This document shows, piece after piece, positions 58,401 through 64,000 of a stretch of DNA of 64,000 bases. The translations under genes were made by a program, and so were the position numbers. The notes under the pieces were generated by a model. The model saw only the letters and a list, made by a program, of their open reading frames with translations. It was not told the origin of the DNA and ran no database searches. The stretch's first letter is position 1. The number at the start of each line of letters is the position of its first letter. This DNA is from F1-120-MAGs118 sp013360535 (GTDB taxonomy: Bacteria > Planctomycetota > UBA1135 > GCA-002686595), in NCBI GenBank assembly GCA_026647215.1, contig JAPKHC010000014.1, positions 1 through 64,000 of the forward strand, in the 5' to 3' direction.

Positions 58401-59087
58401 GCGTGGCTCGGTCGCGGTCGTGTCGCTCTGGCACGCGAGGGGCAACGGCTCGCGCTGCTCGACCTCGAGCGTGGCACGCTGACCGACGAGCTCAGCTGGA
58501 GCGCCAACTCCCCCGCCGAGGCGCAGCACCTCGCGGCCCATCCCGACGGCGACCGCGTCGCGCTCGCCTGCGCCGACGGCCGCCTGCGCCAGTTCTCGCT
58601 CGCCGCGCACGGCCCCGCGCGCGAGCCGCTCGAGCTGTTCCCCGCCCGCGAGGTGCGCTTCGCTCCCGGCGGCGGTTTCCTGCTCGCGATCGGCTCCGCC
58701 GGTCGCGGCGTCGTGCGCGTGCTCGACCTCGCGCGCGACAAGCCCGTGCCCGACCGCGTGATGCACACCGCGGCGCTCACCGATTGCGACTTCCATCCGA
58801 CGCTCGAGCTCGCGCTGACGGCTTCGCGCGACCGTTCGGTCTACGTGCGCAGCGTCGCCTCGGGCGAGCCGGTCGCGCGCCGCACGGACTTCGGCTCGGG
58901 CGTGACCTGCGCCGCCTTCAGCCGCGACGGAGGCGAGCCGCGCGTGATCTCCGGCTGCGCGGACGGCAGCGTGCACGTCTGGCCCGTCGATCCGACCTCC
59001 GCCGCGCGCGCGCGCCGCCCACGCGAGCTGTTCGACTGGGAACTCGAGCGCGAGAAGCGCTTCGCGGCGCCGCTGCCACTGCGCTGA
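55452..59087 (+). CDS. Transmembrane Ser/Thr protein kinase with WD40 sensor region
   Basis: The product has 1211 residues. A short N-terminal acidic helix region (1-80) precedes the kinase domain (about 83-360): Gly loop GAGGQG (92-97), K114 in VALKF, E134, HRDIKPGN (223-230), DFG (239-241), SPEQ. The stretch between N230 and DFG is unusually short (LTGEPVIL). One membrane helix lies at about 386-405. A coiled coil and then about 14 WD40-like blades follow (for example LEGHSAAITDSDIAADSRSAVTCALDGTLRLWSL, LEGHSGPITSVELAPDGAQALTVSEDGTARLW) outside the membrane. It starts with GTG 55452, 6 nt after TAGAAT. It probably senses an envelope signal and may phosphorylate the divergent sigma factor. 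Confidence 0.9.
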   Translation: MSSKDELDDADLFDFVDEFQRDREKGRELPLAHYLRRYPGREEAIAREFLRLTGELLAPKTPTPPTQEFAASASVKDGERHIGPYRLLRELGAGGQGAVWLAEDTRIERQVALKFMPSSFALLSADRRRRFQREAEVVSRLEHPSICPVYEAQVDHDPPYIAMRAVDGETLASAIARARTVGARSGDVLPLPPRTPTELRRVLAYFERTARALHAAHEAGVVHRDIKPGNLTGEPVILDFGQARDEHAELHERTLSGEVFGTPTYMSPEQIAGVASGVDARTDVWSLGASLYEALTLHRPFLGESVATLLQAIRSEPLPNPRGRGGVLDEDTAVVLETALEKDLARRYASALELAEDLRRIREYEPIRARPASPLLKLRRWAQRHPALAVALSAVLISLAGAAWLAKRENDALEREGAALLDRSTALQGELEARKREDAALDNVLGRYLAMRSADLLAEDPAAALSLGLRAVERAPGYATRSALFAALEQCWLDQVLMSPSNQIVLDLDLTSDGALAIGALNDGTACVWNLATRELERVVQAAPKALEFVRVDPRSRWFVAATAEPALVFTSLADGQPLGRIEGLGAAWATLALSPADGSVIALARNGRGLIVDGISLQPRATLTLEPERFNRVVAAPDGSVLLVSSSAPARPRPLRCEHALLFDARDGRQLARLEGHSAAITDSDIAADSRSAVTCALDGTLRLWSLPDGRELAPALGPVGALSSVRFTHDGLGVVSGSESGETAESTLLWDLSTRTARPLDAGQSDRVQSLDIEPHDGSILVASRDPALAILGSDGAVRRTLSERLRPVSSRWALGGRRVVTHALAPYALVWWAENRPDIYALEGHSGPITSVELAPDGAQALTVSEDGTARLWHTPKTAEERGEWPAGRELARIGDSGARARVASFAPDGRALVARADGSFGWLTPQGWCELSGRFYGVAVELAFEPGGSRALVRMSDGRVVGLDAEGNTLLVAESVRALAWLGRGRVALAREGQRLALLDLERGTLTDELSWSANSPAEAQHLAAHPDGDRVALACADGRLRQFSLAAHGPAREPLELFPAREVRFAPGGGFLLAIGSAGRGVVRVLDLARDKPVPDRVMHTAALTDCDFHPTLELALTASRDRSVYVRSVASGEPVARRTDFGSGVTCAAFSRDGGEPRVISGCADGSVHVWPVDPTSAARARRPRELFDWELEREKRFAAPLPLR

Positions 59088-59164
59088 AGCGAGGATTCCG
59101 CGGGAGCCTGTCCAGCGCGGACGAGCGCGGTCACTTGGGAGCAACCTCTGGCCCAGGACCCGAC

Positions 59165-59365
59165 ATGCGCCACCTCACCCTGCTCCTCGCCCTCGCCTGC
59201 GCTCCGCTGCTCGCCGCCCGCTGCGCCCCGCCCCACGCACCCGCGGCAGCGCGTGCTCCGCTCTACGACTGCAACGGCAACGGCGTCGAGGACGCTTTCG
59301 ACATCGCCAACGGCACGTCCTCGGACCTCGATTGCGACGGCGTGCCGGACGAGTGCGCGCGCTGA
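59165..59365 (+). CDS. Small secreted DCNGNG-repeat protein
   Basis: The product has 66 residues: a signal segment (RHLTLLLALACAPLLAARC) and a mature part of two Asp/Asn-rich loops, YDCNGNGVEDAFDIANGTSS then DLDCDGVPDECAR. These loops resemble the dockerin-like or EF-hand-like calcium-binding repeats common in planctomycete exported proteins, where they usually sit inside larger proteins. Almost the same loop pair is found at about 420-445 of the next gene. It may be a stand-alone module or the relic of a larger gene. The start ATG 59165 matches a signal peptide. Confidence 0.6.
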   Translation: MRHLTLLLALACAPLLAARCAPPHAPAAARAPLYDCNGNGVEDAFDIANGTSSDLDCDGVPDECAR

Positions 59366-59480
59366 GGCGCTTTTTTCGCGCGAATTCTGTCCACGGGGCG
59401 CGGGCGGCGTCCCTTGGGAGCTGCGGGAGCGCCGGACAGGCCGGTCGCGACCGCCGGACCCCCTCGCACTGGATGCTCCC

Positions 59481-61274
59481 ATGCGCACCGAAACCTCTCG
59501 CCTCCTCGCTCTCCTCGCCGCCCTCGCGCTCGCGCCCGCGGGTCTGGCGCAAAACCCCGTGCCGGTGATCTCGATCAGCTGGCAGAGCCCCACGGTGGGT
59601 CTCGCGGACTCGCAGTTCGGCCTGCCGATCACCGAAGGCGACCTGCTCGTCGGCCCGGCGCCGACGCTCGCGCCGCAGTTCGGGCCGGCTCCGACGCCGG
59701 CGATCCTCGCCAAGGCCGGCCCGCACCCGGGCATCGCTCCGCCGCACCTGGGACTCGCGTTCCACCCGGCCTGCGCGGGTCATCCCGGTGGCACGCCCTG
59801 TGCCGTGGAAGTCGACGCGATCTGCAACGGTCGCGCGCAGTTCCTCCAGCCCGCGCTGATGACGCGGCACCTGTACTTCTCGGTCGACAAGTTCGCGGCC
59901 GGCATGGGCCTGCCGCTTCCGCCGAGCATCTCGAGCGAGTTCCCGATCGGCGAGAGCGCCGCGGACGTGTTCGTGAACCTGATGACGGGGCCCGGGCCGC
60001 TCGGCCCCGGCGGCGGTCCGCTGCAGGGCTCGACGGCGGCGGTCGACGGCGATGGCCTGCAGGGTGCGAGCGCGTTCCGCTACCGCGGCATGGGCCTGCA
60101 GGAGCCGACGTTGCCGGGGCCGATGCTTCCGGCGACCGGCGACGAGCTGGACGCGCTGACTTCGTGGAACCTGACGACCACGGCCGTGTGGCCGCAGTTT
60201 GGCCTGTTCTTCTCGCTCGACGGCGCGCTGGTCGACCCGTACACGGGCATCCCGGGCAGCAACTCGGCCGTCGCGCACGGCTTCCGGCCGGGCGACGTGC
60301 TCGTCACGCTCGCGCCGAACCTCGCGCCCGTGTTGTACGCGCCGGCGCCGTTGCTCGGCCTCGACCTGATGGGCCTGAACAGCGACGACCTCGACGCGCT
60401 CGTGATCTGCGAGAACGGCGTGCCGGGCTACCAGCGCGCGCCCGCGCCCTATGGCTGGCTGCAAGGGCCCGACCTGCTGCTCTTCTCGGTGCGCCGCGGC
60501 TCGGCGGTGATCGGCATGCCCGACAGCATCTTCGGGATCCCGATCTCCGAAGGCGACGTGCTCGTCCCGCCGGTTCTCGGTGGCCTGAGCCCGTTCCCCG
60601 GCATCTTCATCGCCGCCGAGAACCTCGGGCTCTCGACGCTGCGCGCCGGTCCCGGCCTGCGCAACGACGACCTCGATGCGCTCGAGCTGCCCAACGCGCC
60701 GTTCTTCGACTGCAACGGCAACGGCGTCGAGGACGCGCTCGACATCCGGCTGTTCGGCGCCGCCGACCTCAACAACGACGGCATTCCCGACGTCTGCCAG
60801 ACGCCGATGAACTACGCGCAGTTCTGCTTCTGCCCGAACGCGCTCGCGCCCTGCGGCAACGGCGACGCGACGGCGGGCTGCGCCAACTCGACTGGCGTCG
60901 GAGCGCTGATCACGCCGACGGGCTCGACCAGCGTCGGCCTCGACGACCTCGTGCTCACCACGACGCAACTGCCGACGTTCAAGCAGCTGCTGCTGATGGT
61001 CAGCGCGAACATCGTCGCGCCGCTGCCGTTCTACGACGGCCGGCGCTGCCTCGTCAGCCCGATCTCGCGCATCGGACCCAAGAACTCCGGCCCGCTGGGC
61101 AACGTGAGCTTCGGGCCGGGCCTGTCGGCCTACTCGATCGCCAACTTCCCGGCCGTCAACTGGATCCTGCCGGGCACGACGTTCGGCTTCCAGACGTGGT
61201 ACCGCGATCCGACGGGCCCCTGTGGCTCGGGTGCCAACGTGTCGAGCGCGGTGGCGGCGTCCTTCGTGCCCTGA
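59481..61274 (+). CDS. Secreted protein with DCNGNG loop and the shared C-terminal domain
   Basis: The product has 597 residues. The signal peptide ends GLA before QNP. The large N-terminal region (about 25-415) contains two related halves, seen in ADSQFGLPITEGDLLVGPAP and PDSIFGIPISEGDVLVPPVL, and twice the phrase NSDDLDALV or NDDLDALEL. A calcium-loop-like segment follows (FFDCNGNGVEDALDIRLFG, LNNDGIPDVC), then the C-terminal domain (about 448-597, with AGCANSTGVGALI, a GPGLSAYSIANFP phrase, and the ending FQTWYRDPTGPCGSGANVSS). Probably extracellular; function unknown. It is followed by a hairpin shared with the convergent kinase gene. Confidence 0.8.
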   Translation: MRTETSRLLALLAALALAPAGLAQNPVPVISISWQSPTVGLADSQFGLPITEGDLLVGPAPTLAPQFGPAPTPAILAKAGPHPGIAPPHLGLAFHPACAGHPGGTPCAVEVDAICNGRAQFLQPALMTRHLYFSVDKFAAGMGLPLPPSISSEFPIGESAADVFVNLMTGPGPLGPGGGPLQGSTAAVDGDGLQGASAFRYRGMGLQEPTLPGPMLPATGDELDALTSWNLTTTAVWPQFGLFFSLDGALVDPYTGIPGSNSAVAHGFRPGDVLVTLAPNLAPVLYAPAPLLGLDLMGLNSDDLDALVICENGVPGYQRAPAPYGWLQGPDLLLFSVRRGSAVIGMPDSIFGIPISEGDVLVPPVLGGLSPFPGIFIAAENLGLSTLRAGPGLRNDDLDALELPNAPFFDCNGNGVEDALDIRLFGAADLNNDGIPDVCQTPMNYAQFCFCPNALAPCGNGDATAGCANSTGVGALITPTGSTSVGLDDLVLTTTQLPTFKQLLLMVSANIVAPLPFYDGRRCLVSPISRIGPKNSGPLGNVSFGPGLSAYSIANFPAVNWILPGTTFGFQTWYRDPTGPCGSGANVSSAVAASFVP

Positions 61275-61298
61275 ACGACTCGCGCCAGCGACGACCGA

Positions 61299-61330
61299 CG
61301 CGAGGGTGGTCCTGCGGGGCCGCCCTCGCG
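61299..61330. terminator. Hairpin terminator between convergent genes
   Basis: A 14-bp stem with two G-U pairs (CGCGAGGGTGGTCC with GGGCCGCCCTCGCG), loop TGCG, followed by GCGTTTC. It lies between the secreted protein's stop and the kinase gene's stop. Confidence 0.6.
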
Positions 61331-61335
61331 GCGTT

Positions 61336-64000
61336 TCAGCGCAGCTCGGGGCAGCGCTCGAGCAGGCCGTCGCGCTGGAGCAGCTCGCGCAGGACGCGCA
61401 GGTCGGAGTGGCGCGGGCCGAGCGACGCACGCAGCGAGCGCGAGAGCGCGGCGAGCTCGCCACAGGACGTCGGCTCCGCGGGAGCGAGCGCGCAGACGAG
61501 CGCACGCGTCTGGAGAGCGATCCACGTGTCGCCGTGGGCCGCGTCGAGCACTTCGAGGGCGCGCTCGGCGAGCTCGAGCGCACGGGGAGAGCGGCGCGCA
61601 TGCCAAGCCGCGCGTGCGGCGAGGCCGAGGGCCGTGGCGCGCACGTCGTGGGCCTCGGCCTCGAGGTGCGCGAGCGCGAGTTGCTCACCTTCGGAGCGAC
61701 CCTCGTCGGTCGCGAGCAACGCGCGCGCGAGGAGCAGCTGCAGCGAGGCCTCCGGCTCGCTCAGGATGCCGAGCTCCGAGGGCACGCACCCACGCAGGTG
61801 CGCGGCGGCCGCTTCGGCGTCGTCGAGGGCGAGCTCGACCAGCGCGAGCCGGAAGCGCAGCGGCGAGAGCGCGGACGAAGCTTCCGGATCCGCGGAGAGC
61901 TCCGCCAGCGCCGCGGAAAGCGCGCCCTGCACGAGCTCGGGCCGCGCGGCCGACAGCGCGGCGTCGGCCTGCAGGCACAGGCCACGCTGCGCCTTGGGGT
62001 GGCGCAGGCCGAGTTGTTCCCGCAGCACGCGCGCGCCGTGCTCGAGGAGCTCGAGCGAACGCTCGGACTCGCCGTTGCGTGCGAGCAAGTCCGCGAAGTC
62101 GCACAAGGTGATCGCGTAGGTCGAATTCTCGCGGCCGTAAGTGGCTTCCGACTCGCTCACGGCCGCCTCGTAGGCCGCGAGCGCCTCCACGGTCTCGCCC
62201 TGCTGCGCCAGCGCGGTCGCGAGCGTGTCGAGCGCCGCGCAACGCCACGGCGCGAGCTGCGGCGGCACCTCGGTCTCGCGCTCTAGGATCGTGCGCGCAC
62301 TCGCTTCCGCCTCTCCGTACTGCCCCAGCCGCAGCTGCGTCGTCGCCAGCACCGTCGCCACCATCCAGCGCAGCCCCGCATCGTCGAGCGCGCTCGCCTC
62401 CATGCGCTTCTGCGCGCGCGAGAGCAGCTCGATTGGCTCGCCGGTCTCGCCTTCGTCGATCAGGCTGAGGGCGAGCAACGCTTCGGCGTTGACGATCTCG
62501 CCCACTTCCTCGGGCGGAGTGGCCTCGAAGATGCGGTACGCGTCGCGCAGGAGCTTCGCCGCGCCCGGACGACCGCTGAGCCGCTGCGCGGACGCGACGA
62601 GCACCAGCGCGCTCGCCGTGCGCAGGTCGTCCGCGCCGTGCAGCTCGCGCCGCAGCGTGAGCGCTCGTTCGAGCGGCACGAGCGCCTGCTCGTAGAGGTC
62701 GAGGTTGTTGTAGGACAGGCCGATGCGCTCGTAGAGCCGCGCCTGCAGCTCCGGCTGGCCCGCGAGCTCGACCTCGACACGCTGCATGCCGGCGTCGAGC
62801 ATCTCGCGCGCCGTCAGGTCGCGGCGACCGCTCGAATACGGATCCGAAGCGCCGAACAGCCCGACGAGAAAGCTCGCGGAGAGCTCGGCCTCGCGCGCGG
62901 AAGCGAGCGCACGCTCGGACTCGCTCGTGGCCCGCTGCTGCGCCGCGGAGACGTCCTGGAGCAATCGCTGCAACTCGACGTTGTTGTTGCGCTGCTGCAC
63001 GTACAGCGCCGACGGCAGCACCGTGCCGAGCAGGCCGACGAGCGCGAGCGCGACGCTGAGCGTCGGATGGCGCGCGACCCAGCGGCGCGTGCGGTAGGCG
63101 GCGCTCGGCGGCCGCACGAGGATCGGCCGGCCGTGCAGCACGTTCTCCAGATCCGCCGCGAACTGCTGCATCGACGCGTAGCGCCGCCCGCGATCGCGGT
63201 CGAGCGCGTGCAGGCACACGATCTCGAGGTCGCGCGACACCGCGCGGTTGCGCGCGCGGATCGGCGGCGGGTTGCCTTCGAGGATCGCCGCGCGCGCCTG
63301 CTCCGCATCGGCGCCGGAGTAGGGCGGCTGGAGCGTGAGCATCTCGTACAGCGTGACGCCGAGCGCGTAGACATCGGTGCGCACGTCGATGTCCTCGATG
63401 CGTCCGGCGACCTGCTCGGGCGCCATGTAGAGCACCGAACCGAGCGCCGAGCCCGAGCGCGTGAGCCGCAGCTCGGAATCGAGCCCCGCGAGGCCGAAGT
63501 CGAACAGCACGACCCTGGCCTCGACGGTGATCGCGATGTTGGAGGGCTTGATGTCGCGGTGCAGCACGCCGCGCTCGTGGGCGTGGGCGAGCGCTTGCGC
63601 CATGCGCAAGGTGACGCGCGCGCAGGCGTCGACCCACGAGCCCTCGAACAGCTCGTCGCGCGGCTCGCGCGCTCCTTCCGCGCCCGTGAGCACGCACGAG
63701 TTCACCGCGGCGCGCAAGTCGGCCGCGACCAGCGCCTCGGGCGCGACGCCGCGCACCTGCTCGAGCGCCTGCGCCACCGTCGCGCCGTGGATCAGCTCCA
63801 TCGCGAAGTAGGGCGTGCCCTGCGCCTCGCCGACGGTGTAGATCGAGACCACTCCGGGATGCGAGAGGCGCGCGACGGCCTCGGTCTCGCGGCGGAAACG
63901 CTCGCGCGAGCGCTCGAAGTACAGGTGTTCCGGCCGGATCAGCTTGAGCGCGACCGTGCGGCCGAGCGATTCCTGCACCGCCTCGTACACGACGCCCATG
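61336..64000 (-). CDS. Transmembrane Ser/Thr protein kinase with TPR region, 5' end beyond the window
   Basis: At least 888 residues are present. The visible product begins inside the Gly loop (MGVVYEAVQ, normally preceded by G-x-G-G), so the start lies off the right edge. Kinase landmarks counted from that Met: K19 in VALKLI, HRDIKPSN (147-154), DFG (167-169), APEQ. A membrane helix lies at about 314-334 after a basic stretch, followed by a long TPR region (for example LYERIGLSYNNLDLYEQALVPLERALTLRRELHG). It likely senses protein partners outside the membrane. Long insert at 84-125 between the hinge and helix E. Same architecture class as the WD40 kinase 5 kb away. Confidence 0.9.
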   Translation of the reverse strand, partial: MGVVYEAVQESLGRTVALKLIRPEHLYFERSRERFRRETEAVARLSHPGVVSIYTVGEAQGTPYFAMELIHGATVAQALEQVRGVAPEALVAADLRAAVNSCVLTGAEGAREPRDELFEGSWVDACARVTLRMAQALAHAHERGVLHRDIKPSNIAITVEARVVLFDFGLAGLDSELRLTRSGSALGSVLYMAPEQVAGRIEDIDVRTDVYALGVTLYEMLTLQPPYSGADAEQARAAILEGNPPPIRARNRAVSRDLEIVCLHALDRDRGRRYASMQQFAADLENVLHGRPILVRPPSAAYRTRRWVARHPTLSVALALVGLLGTVLPSALYVQQRNNNVELQRLLQDVSAAQQRATSESERALASAREAELSASFLVGLFGASDPYSSGRRDLTAREMLDAGMQRVEVELAGQPELQARLYERIGLSYNNLDLYEQALVPLERALTLRRELHGADDLRTASALVLVASAQRLSGRPGAAKLLRDAYRIFEATPPEEVGEIVNAEALLALSLIDEGETGEPIELLSRAQKRMEASALDDAGLRWMVATVLATTQLRLGQYGEAEASARTILERETEVPPQLAPWRCAALDTLATALAQQGETVEALAAYEAAVSESEATYGRENSTYAITLCDFADLLARNGESERSLELLEHGARVLREQLGLRHPKAQRGLCLQADAALSAARPELVQGALSAALAELSADPEASSALSPLRFRLALVELALDDAEAAAAHLRGCVPSELGILSEPEASLQLLLARALLATDEGRSEGEQLALAHLEAEAHDVRATALGLAARAAWHARRSPRALELAERALEVLDAAHGDTWIALQTRALVCALAPAEPTSCGELAALSRSLRASLGPRHSDLRVLRELLQRDGLLERCPELR

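Noticed and set aside
1..64000. tRNA, rRNA, CRISPR, prophage or transposase genes
   Set aside because: None was recognisable by reading; a covariance-model tRNA scan would be needed to exclude a missed tRNA.

Overview
The window is very G+C-rich chromosomal DNA from a bacterium that I infer to be a planctomycete. The basis is the mix of families: Ser/Thr kinases carrying extracytoplasmic WD40 or TPR tails, a ThuA protein fused to two 3-keto-disaccharide hydrolase (DUF1080) domains, HEAT-repeat secreted proteins, mini-repeats of the type DCNGNGVxD, an ECF sigma factor of the DGPF-linked (ECF42-like) kind, and several secreted proteins that end in one shared C-terminal domain. I saw no rRNA, tRNA, CRISPR array, insertion sequence or prophage. 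About 53 protein genes are packed tightly, many overlapping by 1-4 bases.

Layout. 0.4-2.1 kb: a lower-G+C gene (membrane segments plus a GNAT-like domain) that looks foreign. 2.2-7.1 kb: a HEAT protein, then a run of amidoligase (GCS2-CBS), aspartoacylase-like protein (frameshifted) and GNAT. 7.1-13.5 kb: two secreted beta-propeller proteins, an unknown protein, and a DinB/HxlR divergent pair around a palindromic operator. 13.5-15.7 kb: a phospholipid operon (CDP-alcohol transferase, acyltransferase, CdsA). 15.7-26.1 kb: TlpA-like, PHP, rhomboid, lipoprotein, RDD, two YCII/DGPF proteins with their ECF sigma factor, an AlbA_2 protein, an L,D-transpeptidase and a HEAT protein. 26.2-33.8 kb: one long operon for a MacB-like tripartite exporter framed by a Cys-rich secreted protein, a Cys-containing lipoprotein and a Tll0287-like haem protein. 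33.8-39.0 kb: SanA-like, MgtC, UvrD-type helicase, a probable selenoprotein of the ArsC family, an esterase and a flavin-binding protein. 39.0-46.7 kb: ThuA-DUF1080 and three tandem paralogous P-domain secreted proteins. 46.8-54.8 kb: HrpB helicase, then a GT-C glycosyltransferase, NHL, YtkA-like and MauG-like cluster. 54.7-64 kb: an ECF sigma factor divergent from a WD40 kinase, two secreted DCNGNG proteins, and a TPR kinase cut by the right edge.

The most notable observations are: (1) an in-frame TGA at the first redox position of an ArsC-family protein with a SECIS-like hairpin just downstream; (2) a C-terminal domain shared by five secreted proteins of otherwise unrelated architecture; (3) TANNNT promoter hexamers ending only 6-10 nt before start codons, implying leaderless mRNAs; (4) a strong tendency for secreted proteins to begin with Gln after signal peptidase cleavage. 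All functions are assigned by motif reading alone, without database searches.
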